Below, piece after piece: positions 29,601 through 40,439 of a DNA stretch of 64,000 bases. This stretch comes from Limnephilus marmoratus. Its lineage: Eukaryota; Arthropoda; Insecta; Trichoptera; Limnephilidae. The notes beneath the pieces were generated by a model, which saw only the letters and a program-made list of their open reading frames with translations, was not told the origin of the DNA and did no database searches. The stretch covers positions 35,090,405 to 35,154,404 of the forward strand of contig OU862909.1 in assembly GCA_917880885.1 (NCBI GenBank). The letters are read 5' to 3'. The position numbers were made by a program, and so were the translations under genes. Each line of letters starts with the position of its first letter. Positions within the stretch are counted from its first letter, which is position 1.

Positions 29601-30290
29601 AGGAGTTATTGTGCTTATATTATATTTAAATTTGCCATCTGTCCCTCGAATATCGATTTTTGACGTTTGTGTAGAGTTCGTTTACCTTATTTTTCTAAAA
29701 CCTCTTATGTGCGTAAAATATGATACTATTTCTTTTTACTTATCACAATCATTAAATAAACATCCTCAGAGGTTTTATTACTTTTTAGAAATTTTTTTAA
29801 CGACAATTATGTTATAGAAAAATTGTCTACAACTTTTTTTGTAAATGTTAAACAAAACTAGACTCTTCATTCTCCTTTGTACCTAATTATTGTGTTTTTA
29901 CTTACCGCGGTAGACCCGTCGAATTATTCGAGTACCTATCGAACTAGGTTATTGTATCGGTAATTCTATAAAAAAAAATTCACAAAAAAACAATTGTGTT
30001 TTCGTAAGAAAAATTACGAAAATTATTCAATAGTGTTTCGAACTAGGTAGGTAGATACAAGTCGAGGTGGTGGGAGACAACTGTGATTTGCACGAAATAC
30101 ACTTCTGTCACGAGGATTTACAACTCTGTAACGTAGTTTTTACTACAAAAATATACTACACATATTTTTTTAAAACGCACACAGTCGTTACGTCTTTAAT
30201 ACCTACAGTAGATTATAAAATAATAATATAGGTAATTCTGTTGAATTTTTCTCCACTAACTGGTGGACTTTTGTAGGTTAAAGAATAACC
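29601..30290. other. Unassigned AT-rich sequence
   Basis: No supported feature. Confidence 0.5.
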
Positions 30291-30297
30291 CACATAC

Positions 30298-30501
30298 ATT
30301 CTTGAAAAAAGTGAAAACTTCTTTGGCACCGTTGTGATTTGAAGACACAAAAACATGCATCTAAAGGATTTAGCCTGCGAGAGAATGAGTGCTGCCTAGC
30401 TTATCGGTCTCTTCTTTGTGCAGTGCTTCGTAACCTCCCCACTCTTATCTACTTCAATTGTCTGAAGGTTTTATTTTATCGCGGGTGAATTGCACACTCC
30501 G
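30298..30501 (+). repeat. Dispersed repeat family R, copy 1
   Basis: It shares GGCACCGTTGTGATTTGAA, TTAGCCTGCGAGAGAATGAG, and GTGCAGTGCTTCGTA with copies at about 44600-44805 and 62283-62530. It lies just upstream of the L2 copy. The type is unknown; there is no coding capacity. Confidence 0.65.
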
Positions 30502-30628
30502 AATTTTTTTGTAGTTTTTGAACATTAACTATTAATTTCTAGACATTTTGTTGTGAAGAGTTCTATCAGGCGAAATATCAGGCTAGACAGAAAAACGGAC
30601 TGTAATACAATTAAAATTTATTGATGTT

Positions 30629-32983
30629 TTGGAGTGCTACGGATGTACGCAATGGGTTGATATTCCGACTCATAATGCAGGTGGAATATTAGATATTTTT
30701 ATTTCGAGGAACACAGACCCACCGCTAATAGCCGAAGTCATAGACGTAGGACTTTCGGACCACAGGCTTGTACGTACGGAAGTAGATTTTAATCCTTCCA
30801 AACCTGTCTACAAAACGAAGACGACCAGAGCTTGGCGAAAGTTTAACTTCGATCTCTTCGAGGAAGAGCTGAAGTCATCCATCCTTGCGAAATATGATTT
30901 AAATAGCGATGTCATTTCGACATCAGGTCTAGTAGAAGTATATAATAGAACCTAAACTGCTCTTATAAACAAACATGCCCCCTTTTCGACCAAAACTTGT
31001 ACTGTTCGCAAGTCTGATTCCTGGTTTGATGCAGAATGCCGGGAAAAGAAGAGGACCATGCGCCGACTTGAGCGGATTTTCCGGAGCGGAAAACTATTCG
31101 ACCAAAGGGAAGCTTGGGTTGGTGTACAATCGGAGTACAGGGAAATGATTCGAAGAAAAAGATCGGAGTACTGGACGACGAAGATTGAGAGCGAAGATTC
31201 TGACCCCCAGCGACTTTGGAACTCGCTTAAAACTATCACGGGTCAGTCAGAAAACTCAACTACACCCGCGCTCAGTCCTAAGGACTTCTCCGACTTTTTC
31301 CAAGAAAAAATTCAAAATATCCGAGCAACGACAGCGTCTGCACCTCCACCTAACTTCACCACTTACAACGGCGAATCTCTAATGAAGTTCAAACACACTA
31401 CATTGGAGGAAGTCACCAAAATTGTGTCTAGTTCTCTGAACAAACAATGTGCATTAGACCCGATTCCAACGTGGCTACTCAAAAAGTGTTTGAAACATGT
31501 AGTGCCATTCCTAGTATTCCTTTTCAATAAAACTTTCGATTTAGGCGAGGTGCCCCAACTGCTCAAAAAAGCCCTTGTTTCCCCAATTTTAAAGAAACCC
31601 CAATTAGATTCTGTAGATTTAAGTAATTATCGTCCAGTGTCAAATTTGCCATTCATCTCAAAAGTCCTAGAAAAAATTGTGATCAGGCAGATAACCGCCC
31701 ATCTGGCCAAAAATGAACTGTTATCAAAGTACCAGTCAGCTTATAGGAGGTATCATTCAACCGAGACTGGACTATTGCGCGTGTTGTCAGATTTGATGCT
31801 TGCAAATGAGTCAGGTAAGTTAGCTTTACTATCATTATTAGATTTGAGTGCTGCATTTGATACCATCGACCACAATATCCTCATCGAAAGACTAGAAAAA
31901 ACTTTTGGACTGGGTGGTGAAACTATTCAATGGATAAAATCCTATCTTTGTGGCCGAACACAATCTGTACTAGCTGGTGGTAAAAACTCTCCCTTTGTAA
32001 CCCTCACTTCTGGAGTCCCCCAGGGTTCAGTGCTGGGACCCCTACTTTTCATTTTGTTCATCAACGATGTTGCCAAAATAATAGAATCATTCGGACTTCT
32101 TTCTCATTGCTACGCTGACGATCAGCAAATCTATTTCTACTGTGCACCGACCGAGATAGATAAATTAAAAGATATCATTATTAAATGCATCACTGCCATA
32201 ACAGACTGGATGTCTTCTAACAAATTAAAACTAAATCCAACCAAAACAGAATTTCTTTGGACAGCAACAAAAAAGCGTCAGTCAATATTAGATAAATCTC
32301 CTCTTATTACTTCGGGCTGTAACATTATCCCTAAAAATGGTGTTAAACTCCTAGGTGTGCATCTAGACCAAGATCTTTCTCTTAAATCCCAAATTAATAA
32401 AACAGTAAGCGCAGGTTTTTATCACCTGCGCCAAATCAAATCAATAAGGAGAAATATTCCGACTAAGGCCACAAAGATGCTGGTAAACTCTTATGTCGTA
32501 TCACGACTGGACTATTGCAATGGCATATATGCAAATCTCCCTAAAATTTACACTGACAGACTTCAGTCAGTTTTCAATGCTGCAGCAAGACTGATAACCG
32601 GCGTTTCCAAATATTCTCACATTTCCCAACATCTGCGTAATCTTCATTGGCTTAAGTGTCCTGAGAGAATCCAATTCAAACTCTGCTGGATGGTTTTTAA
32701 AGCAACACACGACATGGCGCCGCCTTACCTGTCGGAACTGTGCATTCAAAACGATGTCAATACCAGGCAAGCAACCCTTCGATCAGCATCTTCAACAGCC
32801 ATAGGTAGACTCTCAGTACCTACGCGCGATCCCAACACCAATTTCGGAGACCGGGCTTTTGCAGTGGCAGGCCCAACAGCTTGGAACAAACTCCCTTCAT
32901 ATTTGCGAAATATCGACAGCATATCTGAGTTCAGAGCAAAGCTAAAAATTCATCTTTTCAAATTGTCATATCCAGAAAAATAA
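30629..32983 (+). pseudogene. L2-type LINE ORF2 (endonuclease remnant, RT), one in-frame stop
   Basis: Reading is in one frame from 30629 to 32983 except for TAA at 30953-30955. The first part has TQWVDIPTHNAGGILDIFI and GLSDHRLVRTEV, the end of an AP endonuclease. From 31058 there are 641 open residues. RT motifs are YRPVSNLPFISKVLEKIV, LLDLSAAFDTIDH, SGVPQGSVLGPLLFILFIND, SHCYADDQQIYFY and KLLGVHLDQDL, and the C-terminal FNAAARLITGVSKYSHI and FAVAGPTAWNKLPSYLRN blocks are typical of L2. The RT part looks intact, so the copy is fairly young, but the endonuclease start is lost. Confidence 0.9.
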
Positions 32984-33334
32984 CTTCATTTCTTCAGTAG
33001 TTTGTCATTACACAGTCCATAATTTACTTAGATTGTTTTTAAATATTTTTCATAACTCACACTGACAGCACGGGCAGTAATCATAACAATATACGTTTGT
33101 TAATATAAATATGTGTTTGTAAATGTAAATATGTATAATAGTCATAAATAATTATTTTTAAGCCATATAATAATACGTAATTAATAATACGATTAGAGTA
33201 GTTTTGTACTCGATTATAAAAATAAGTATAGTTTTAAGTCACTAGTCAGATAGGTCTTAGTTGTAAGTCATTACATTAGTTACCAATCTTAGTAATATGT
33301 CACCTGTAATATACATGTATAGATTAAATGTATA

Positions 33335-33418
33335 AATGAATTGTAAAGCGCCCTTGAGGTGATTTTCTCACGAAAATGGCGCTATAGAAATCATCCAACA
33401 ATTATTATTATTATTATT
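33335..33418 (+). other. L2 3' tail hairpin and (ATT)n
   Basis: GCGCCCTTGAGGTGATTT and the GCGCTATAGAAATCATCCAA block are the part presumably recognised by the L2 reverse transcriptase. The same tail occurs at the 3' end of the SINE-like copies at 42.97, 52.36 and 59.13 kb. Confidence 0.75.
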
Positions 33419-33498
33419 AAGAGTTTTATTTCATATGTACATATATGACGATAAATAAAAATGAAGTAACAAGTGTACATTTGAAATAAAACTCTTCA
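33419..33498 (+). repeat. Small palindrome
   Basis: AAGAGTTTTATTTCA at the left pairs with TGAAATAAAACTCTT at the right, with ATGTACA/TGTACAT also inverted. It directly abuts the L2 tail. Confidence 0.6.
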
Positions 33499-33945
33499 AA
33501 ACAAAAATGTATACGTATCTACATATTATTTCATGCCAAACTTACAGTGGTCATCCACCGGTGTCACACCACAATAAGTCTCGCAACGCCCCTTTTATTA
33601 AGCAAACAATTGGCACGCACATGAATGCGATGCAATTCAATGCAATAAATTGAGTACCTGCATACAGTGCATACTGGTACAAGTCCGACACGACTACAAG
33701 TTTCACTCCACGACAGCTTGTCCGCTTTTGTGCGGTGAACGGTTCAGTCCAGTATTCTATAGAATTTGTAAGCTATTTGGACGACGGTTTTCAAATTTAT
33801 TTAAAAATATTCTGTACGCTTTGTGGTGGAAAGAATTTTATTATCATATTTGTTTCAGATGTCAATGAAAAATGGTTTTTGTTTTCTGAAAGAAAAAAAC
33901 GCAATTCGAATAATAGATAGATAATAATAATTGGATAACTTGTAG
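33499..33945. other. Unassigned sequence
   Basis: Nothing recognised. Confidence 0.5.
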
Positions 33946-34075
33946 AGAGCCGTTTTTGTGAAAAATCACCTCAAGGGCTCTGTACAATTTATTACGAATT
34001 CTTAGGCTATTTCATTATTACATGTAGATACAGAAAACATACTTAACTGGCAGGTCACTTGCGATAATTTAATTT
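33946..34075 (-). repeat. L2-tailed SINE fragment
   Basis: GCCGTTTTTGTGAAAAATCACCTCAAGGGC followed by CTGTACAATTTATTA and later CAGAAAACATACTT matches the family at 42600-43010, with an internal deletion. Confidence 0.55.
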
Positions 34076-34488
34076 TTTAAATTTTTTTAATTAGAAAGTA
34101 TTTGCTTGGAGAAGATACGGCTTTGCACGCGGAGGACTTTATATTTAAAACACTGGACATTGCATGATTTTACATTTGCTACCCACGTCAATGTTAGTAT
34201 TACATTTATAAGAAGATTAATTATTTTGAAAGACTGGAGAATTTAGCACTCTTTAGGGCTGGATAGTTTTATGAAATGACCTTTACAAAAGCTTACAAAT
34301 AATAAGAATTTTTAAGATTTTTACACAGTTATTTACAATGTCGCGGGGAGTGAAGGTGAAGGTGAAGGTGAAAGGTTTTTGACTTTATGGATCCGACTGT
34401 CTGAAATGGTGAGTTTTAAGTATATGTAGCTTTAAATTCCGCTGAGTCTGTGATCATTTTGGAGGCGGGAATGAGTACGCCGCCCCAG

Positions 34489-34655
34489 AAACCTTTATTG
34501 GATAACCAACATTGCTGCCATAGGTCACCCCAAGTGGTTCGCTACGTTTGGTGATTTAGCAGGGATGCCCGGGTTCATGGGGTGAGGTTTGTCTAGGTCT
34601 TGGAGGCGGATGACCGGGTCACACTGAACCCCAGATTCCTACCTACCCCTTAAAC
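34489..34655 (+). repeat. Repeat family T (LINE-B-tailed), copy 1, left part
   Basis: GCTGCCATAGGTCACCCCAAGTGG and CTACGTTTGGTGATTTAGC match copies at 44800, 47230 (inverted) and 54812. The copy is interrupted by the hAT element and resumes at 36676. Confidence 0.7.
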
Positions 34656-36675
34656 CAGGGGTGGGGAACCTGCGGCCCGCGGGCCGCATGTGGCCCGCAA
34701 GGCCTTTTGGTGCGGCCCGCGGGCACTTTTGGTGCAGCCTGCTGAAAGAACCACAAAAAATTACACAGAACGGGATGGTTTTTTCACTGTGTTTCAGATG
34801 CATTTTTAAGACGTTATTACAAAATCGTTACTAGCAAACAGTTCAGATACAAATAAAAACGTGATAAAACCTCCCATTTTATTTTAATTTGTTATTGTGA
34901 AACGATAGTGAAATTACATCGGTACTATTAATTTTCTTGTACGGGACAGTCCCGATATTTTAGGATTGATGGCAACTCTATTCGGAGAAATTATTCTATT
35001 ACAAAGCGATGATGAACTTAAAGTTAGATATAACAATCTCAACAAATAAAGTCAGGAATCACTGTTTATATTAAGTCAAGCTTATCTTAACATTTTGTAT
35101 ATAATAAAAATATTAATGGCATAATAATTGCCACACTTCTGGCATAAAAAAATTATTACATGCAATTTATTGTAATTAGTTATATTAATATAAAATTATA
35201 TTGTGAAAAATAAATATGCTACAAAATATAGAAAAACCATTCACGTAATCAGAGTACAATTTAATTTAAGCTGGTTGATTAGTGGACTCCTATACAGATT
35301 CATTCTAAAGGTAAAACCAATATTGTATTCACAATGCAAATTCCTGTTGTGGATTTATCTACTAACCCTAACGCATTTCGAAGGTAAAACCATTTTGGTG
35401 TTTCAGGTGCAGTATTAATTAAAGCTGGGGACTCACAAAAACCAGTTTTGTGTTCAAAATGCAATGAAAAAATTCCATGTGTGGTTTCTTCTGCTTACGT
35501 ATTTCGTAGAAATCCGTTCTCGTTTTTGAAGTGCATAAAATTTTAGTTGATTTTGTGCTGCCAGTATTAGAGAAAAGCCATTTTCATGTACTCAGTAGAA
35601 TGAAAATTACACTCGGTACTTTTAAGTCTCCGCGTACAGATTCACCCTATAACTGAAACCAGTTCTGTGTTTAGAATGCAACGAAAAAATTCCAGGTGGG
35701 GTTTCATTTTTTGACGCATTCCTCGTGTTAGAAGTGCATTTATAAAATTCTAGTTGCGTACTTTGTGCTGCCAGAATTGGAAGAAAGCCATTTTCAAGTA
35801 ATGAGTGGAGTTTTAATTCCCCGTTTACAAACTCACTTTATAATTAAAACCAATTCTGTGTTGAGAATGCAACGAAGAAATTCCAGGTGGGGTTTTATCT
35901 CGCTAACGAGTTTCGTAAGAAACCATTCTCGTGTGTGAAGTGCTGTTATAAATTTGTAGTTGCATATGTGCTGCCAGTATAAGAGGAATGAAATATCATG
36001 TTCTGAGTATCATGGTACGCCTGTCTCGACACAGGTATACCCTAGTGAGACAGGCATACAAATAAAACCATTGTAAATATATTTTATTATAGATAAATAA
36101 ATAAAAAAGTATAGTTTTAATTCCCCGCGTACAGATTCAACCTGTAATTAAAACCAGTTCTGTGTTAAGAAGGCAACGAAAACGCATCAGGTGTGATTTC
36201 ATTTGCTGACGCATTTCTTATGTTTGAAGTGAGTGCATTTATAAAATTCTGGTTTCTTAGTTTATGCTGCCAGAATTAGAGGAAAGCCATTTTCGTGTTC
36301 TGAGTGTAGTTTTAATTCCCCCCAAGCAAATTTAATCTAAATTGAAACTAGAACCGTGTTCAGAATGCAACGAAATATTTCAATTGTCCCAATTTCACCT
36401 GCTGATGCATTTTGATGGAAACCATTCTCGTGTTCAAAGTGCAATTATAAAATTCTGGTTGCAGACAATGTGCAGCCAGAATTTTAGGAAAACCATTTGC
36501 ATGTTCTGAGTGTAGCTATAATAATTTAATTAGTTTTAGTAAAACCAGTTCTTTGATTCGTATGTGAATCCACCCCCCCCCCCCTTCCCCCCGAGACGGA
36601 TATCGGAGTGCGGCCCGCGGGTTAAAGTATGAACATCCAAATGGCCCGCGATGCTGAAAAGGTTCCCCACCCCTG
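34656..36675 (+). mobile_element. Non-autonomous hAT element (2020 bp)
   Basis: Perfect terminal repeats CAGGGGTGGGGAACCT occur at both ends in inverted orientation. They are flanked by the 8-bp duplication CCTTAAAC (34648-34655, 36676-36683), which splits family T copy 1. Subterminal GCGGCCCGCGGGC motifs lie at both ends. There is no transposase frame. The interior (about 35200-36540) is made of roughly six diverged tandem units of 190-230 bp containing AAAACCAGTTCTGTGTT, GCAACGAAAAAATTCCAGGT, ACCATTCTCGTGTT and TGTGCTGCCAGAATTAG. TIR, duplication size and GC-rich subterminal blocks point to hAT. Confidence 0.9.
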
Positions 36676-36830
36676 CCTTAAACCCTTTTTCTTCCCAGAA
36701 CTCTCCTCTCCTATCTTTCCTTAAAAACACTCCACACAGCATCCCATAGGACCTAGGACCCCAAGATGACATAGGACCTGAGGGAAATTATTTTCCTCAG
36801 GGCCTTCTGTGTGGAGCTCATGTAAAACAT
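36676..36830 (+). repeat. Repeat family T, copy 1, right part
   Basis: It resumes after the hAT element with CTTCCCAGAACTCTCC, ACACTCCACACAGCATC and the hairpin CCTGAGGGAAATTATTTTCCTCAGG, ending GTGTGGAGCTCATGTAAAA. This is the 3' end also found on the LINE at 59.3-61.0 kb. Confidence 0.75.
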
Positions 36831-36840
36831 AAAAAAAATC

Positions 36841-37040
36841 TTAAGTCATGTGGCGGTTCATTCCAGACTTCAGGTTCTGAATGGGTTCTGACACTTCGAA
36901 AGCGCGCTCACCGAACTTAGTAGGATCTGGTGCGCGCTTTGACTCTTTTAATCTTCCGATAGCTGATGACGCTGCCGACCTGAAAGTTGACTGTCGAGAA
37001 TTGGAATTTTCTGGAACATACAATTCCGATAAATTCTGGA
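36841..37040 (-). pseudogene. L2-type LINE C-terminal fragment
   Basis: The minus-strand translation has LSELYVPENSNSRQSTFRSA, SSAIGRLKESKRAPDPTKFG and ERAFEVS. It parallels the end of the L2 protein at 32.7-32.9 kb (TRQATLRSASSTAIGRL...NFGDRAFAVAG). After ERAFEVS an internal deletion joins to a later segment. It is a short dead fragment. Confidence 0.6.
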
Positions 37041-37065
37041 TACCCAATATTATTATCATTACCAA

Positions 37066-39270
37066 TTATTTTTTCCGTCAAACTCATCCCACTATTAGGT
37101 ACTATAATACATATTTGCTTTGTATCTACTGTTTACTACGTATTGCTTATTTAAATTGTTCTGCTGAGTTGTTAATTTGTTTACACTATTCAGATAATAA
37201 TGAGATTTATTGAGCGGGATATCACATTCAAATCAATGACAAAGAATATGATAATTTGCTCTTGTTGTTTGACTGGTTGGTCATAAATTACGACTCATAA
37301 TTAGTAAGATGTAATTCATAATAATGATATTTATGAGCGGTTTAATACGTTTTAAATCGTCATGAGATAAAATAAAAATAACTACGTGATAATGTTCTAT
37401 TATTATTGAGGCTTCTCTAGGTTTAAATAAAATAATCGTTGTAAAGGACCATTGCAGAAATTTTCACAAGACTGTACAAAAATTAATCTAAAAGTAGGTA
37501 CCTACTCCTCAGGCTAATTTGTTCGGTTTTGGGAACAATTCAAACCGTTATGTTTCCCTTACTACCATGGTTAGCAATATGATATAAACGCTGTTAGAAA
37601 GAGAAAAAAAAACGTTTTATATTCAAATCCAAAAGTTAACTCCAAAATAATTAAAATGTTCACCTTTATGGATGCAAAGTTTCCAACTACAATTCGAAAA
37701 AAAATTGTGAAAATTTTGGGAATTTTTTACATGAAACGACAAAAAAGTGAGTTTGCGTTCAAAATTTTTATATTTCAAAAGTAAATTTTCATTTCGAATT
37801 TTAAGATTTGAAAGCGTATTCCATCACCTTTCAAAAACAGTTTTTAGTTGTCGGATGCGTTCTGAAATATTCCATTTATTGCAAAGCGAAAATATTTTGA
37901 ACTTCCGACATAATAGGCCCGAAGGTTAATTTTAAGACTTTTATTTTACTTCCATTTGATTATCACTCTCTTGAGTATCTCTATCGATTTGTAATATAGT
38001 TATTGTGGCCACTTCCATCATTCTGCACCCCATTCGCTGAACACTTACTCCCCGCCTTCCCCTGCATATCTACCTATATACAAATAACTACCTTAATGCG
38101 AGATGGGAGTAAACTTAAATATGTACTCACCTACCTACGCACTTGAAGGGGAGAGTGAGGTTAGACGTCTTCTTCAGCTCAAATTGTAACGAGAAACTGT
38201 CTGTTCGACTTGTAGGGGGGAGTAACTGCATTCAATTCCACTTACAAGCAACTTACTAACTTGCATTACACGGGGAACAAACACGTAGGTAGATTCAGTC
38301 GCAATTTCAATTTTTATATTGGCTTAGGGAGGTGGAGGGAGACGGGTGAGCCGCCACGTCTTGGGCGAGAAAGAGAGGGGTTTAATTGGATCCAATACCA
38401 CAATGCCGAAGTATTTGTGTTTTCCTACAAGGGGTAGCTCCGTAAGCGCTCCCTTAGAGTGTTGTAGGTTGTAACTACTTGCCGAGGGAAGGTTTAAACC
38501 TATTGAAAAGACGGAGGGGGTTCTGTTACTCTACATTTACTGTATTCGAGAGATACTCGTACTGTGTAATAAAGGTGATCTCTCAAATTTGTGAATAAAG
38601 TTTTATTTTATTTTTAGCATTTTGCAGTTTGACACGGATATATTTGCAGTCGACGATATCGCCGTTATCTATAGATGTGAATGGAATGGGATGGAATTGG
38701 GAAACACAGTAAAAAATAAATACCAAAGTCTTGGCAACATTTGGAAAAAATAATTTTGATCAGAATATTACAATTTAACATGATGGATTAAAATTAGAAA
38801 ATTTGTTTATTTTGCATTTTGTCGACCTACTAGTTGTAAATTTAACCACTCGGACCCATAAGCTTGTTTTCACGATAATACAACAATACAATACTTATGT
38901 ATGACGTACGGAGCTTACCTGACTTACTAATAAGAGCGCACTTGAGGTAATTTTTCACGGAAACATTAAATATTTAAAAAAATATATTGATAATTTCAAG
39001 TTCAGTAACTACAAGAATGTAATTTTATGTATCTATTTGCACATAAGTAAAGCCTGGAAAGGAAAGTTTGTACAACGCCATTGTGGTATTATTGATGCAA
39101 ATAATAATATTGCAAATCCCTTTAAAAATGGCATATAATAAAATTTATCCAATTGGAATTATTATAATAATTATTATCAGTACCTATACACATAAAACCA
39201 ACTAAAATGATAATGGACTTAGTGGTATGTCTTCATAGTGAAATAAATAAATTAATTTAACTTCTGTATC
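37066..39270. other. Unassigned AT-rich sequence
   Basis: About 2.2 kb without a supported gene. Around 38930-38965 a short AGCGCACTTGAGGTAATTTTTCAC piece matches the L2/SINE tail. The open stretch 37747-37929 shows no motifs. Confidence 0.5.
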
Positions 39271-39419
39271 AATCAATTAACAATTATTATAAGCAATAAT
39301 TATCACTTCTTCAAACTTCGCAAAATTACTTTGTGGCGTCATAAGTAATGACTTATATAATGAATTATATTAATATAATTATAATTATATTAATATTAAT
39401 AATTAATTATAATTATTTT

Positions 39420-39922
39420 TATATTAATAAAGGTCTTATAATTTTACATACTAACACTACAGGCATACAATTGGATAATTTAGAAATTTTAGAAATTAAA
39501 AAAAGCATTAATAGTAAATTAAATATTATAAATAACCAAATATTTTTTTAAAATAGCCATCTTTTAAATTTATTTTCTTATTAATACTTACAATTAATTA
39601 TAATTATTGATTTTTTGATTTAGACTAATTATTTTAATTATTTGTTCTTAAAAGTTTTTTATTATCTAAATGCAATTTTATTTTTCCTTAAATAATTTTT
39701 GTATTTAATTTTGTATAACTATTTTTATGATTTATAAGTAATTAATCACTTCTACTTTTTAATATTTTGTCTATGTTATAGTTTATTCTAATTTGTCTAC
39801 ACTTGTTTGTCATTTATTTTTCTTTATATTAACATATCCTGGTGAAGATAACATTGTTATCGAAACTTGTAGATATTGTTTATAATATAGTGGATTATAC
39901 AAAGTGATCTGTTATTCATTAT
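39420..39922 (+). mobile_element. Penelope-like element 3' fragment
   Basis: The coding remnant at about 39425-39551 ends GLIILHTNTTGIQLDNLEIL...NIINNQIFF, the end of a Penelope GIY-YIG protein. An AT-rich 3' UTR follows, then a hammerhead core at 39837-39870 and the tail. The right edge meets the inverted-repeat element near 39923. The 5' side merges into (TTAATA) simple sequence, so the left border is approximate. Confidence 0.6.
39833..39877 (+). ncRNA. Hammerhead-like ribozyme in Penelope 3' UTR
   Basis: Stem I ATATC/GATAT encloses CTGGTGA, a perfect six-base stem II GATAAC-ATT-GTTATC-like hairpin, GAAAC, a minimal stem III C-TT-G and the cleavage triplet GTA. One core base differs from CTGATGA. 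Minimal type I hammerheads are known in Penelope-like elements. Confidence 0.65.
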
Positions 39923-40305
39923 ACAATAATTATCAGCCTGAAACACTCATCTACATTGAAAAATCTTCCAAGAAAAGATACTTGCCGCCAACGGGACTTG
40001 AACCCGTGTCCTTCTGATCGCTGGTCAGGTGCTCAGACCACTGAGCTACGGCGGCTTATCTAATACCCGCCAAATAATGCAATATATACTAGTGTTTCAT
40101 TCAACAATTACTGTTTATTACATTTTTCCACCTGAAAACAGCCAACGTTATTTTTGCGAGAGAGACATTGCTAGTGTTAAATCTCTCGCTAGGTGGCGTC
40201 GAGACAAATTATGTCTACATTTTTTTTGTATCTTTTCTCGGAAGATTTTTCAATGTAGATGAGTGTTTCAGGCTGATAATTATTGCTTACAATAATTGTT
40301 ACCCT
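39923..40305 (+). mobile_element. Inverted-repeat (MITE-like) element enclosing a tRNA-like gene
   Basis: AATAATTATCAGCCTGAAAC, ACTCATCTACATTGAAAAATC and TTCC(A/G)AGAAAAGATAC at the left are repeated in reverse complement at about 40229-40290. The interior holds a complete tRNA-like cloverleaf and an unrelated stretch with a GCGAGAGA/TCTCTCGC hairpin. The same arm plus the same right flank (GTGCTATGCATAAAAATCTTGTC) occurs at 50417-50545 without tRNA or second arm. Confidence 0.75.
39983..40055 (-). tRNA. tRNA-like sequence, anticodon AGC by position, probably a pseudogene
   Basis: A 73-base cloverleaf reads on the minus strand. Acceptor GCCGCCG pairs with TGGCGGC, D stem GCTC/GAGC, anticodon stem CCTGA/TCAGA (4 of 5 paired) with loop CCAGCGA, five-base variable loop, T stem ACGGG/CCCGT with loop TTCAAGT, discriminator A. 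The anticodon by position would be AGC (Ala). However, base 33 is C where working tRNAs have U, and it lies inside an inverted-repeat element, so it is more likely a mobile tRNA relic than a host gene. Confidence 0.6.
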
Positions 40306-40439
40306 TTGTGCTATGCATAAAAATCTTGTCTTAAAACGTTAGTTTATCAATTAAAAAATAATAATCAATTAATTAATTTGATTATCTGTATCAATCAAAC
40401 AATCAATTAATTTCTGCACGAAATTAATTGGATAGATAG

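Larger units (their letters stand above)
30550..33418 (+). mobile_element. L2/CR1-type LINE, 5'-truncated
   Basis: It contains the end of an endonuclease domain, a complete RT and C-terminal region, and a 3' UTR. It ends with the hairpin-like AAGCGCCCTTGAGGTGATTT...AAATGGCGCTATAGAAATCA, then (ATT)n at 33400-33418. The AAGCGC...GCGCTATA-type tail is a hallmark of L2 elements as I know them. The 5' border near 30550 is approximate, because the endonuclease part is eroded by a frameshift near 30613 and a small deletion near 30570. Confidence 0.88.

Noticed and set aside
39983..40055. Functional host tRNA-Ala
   Set aside because: C at position 33, one mismatched pair in the anticodon stem, and location in an inverted-repeat element argue for a relic.
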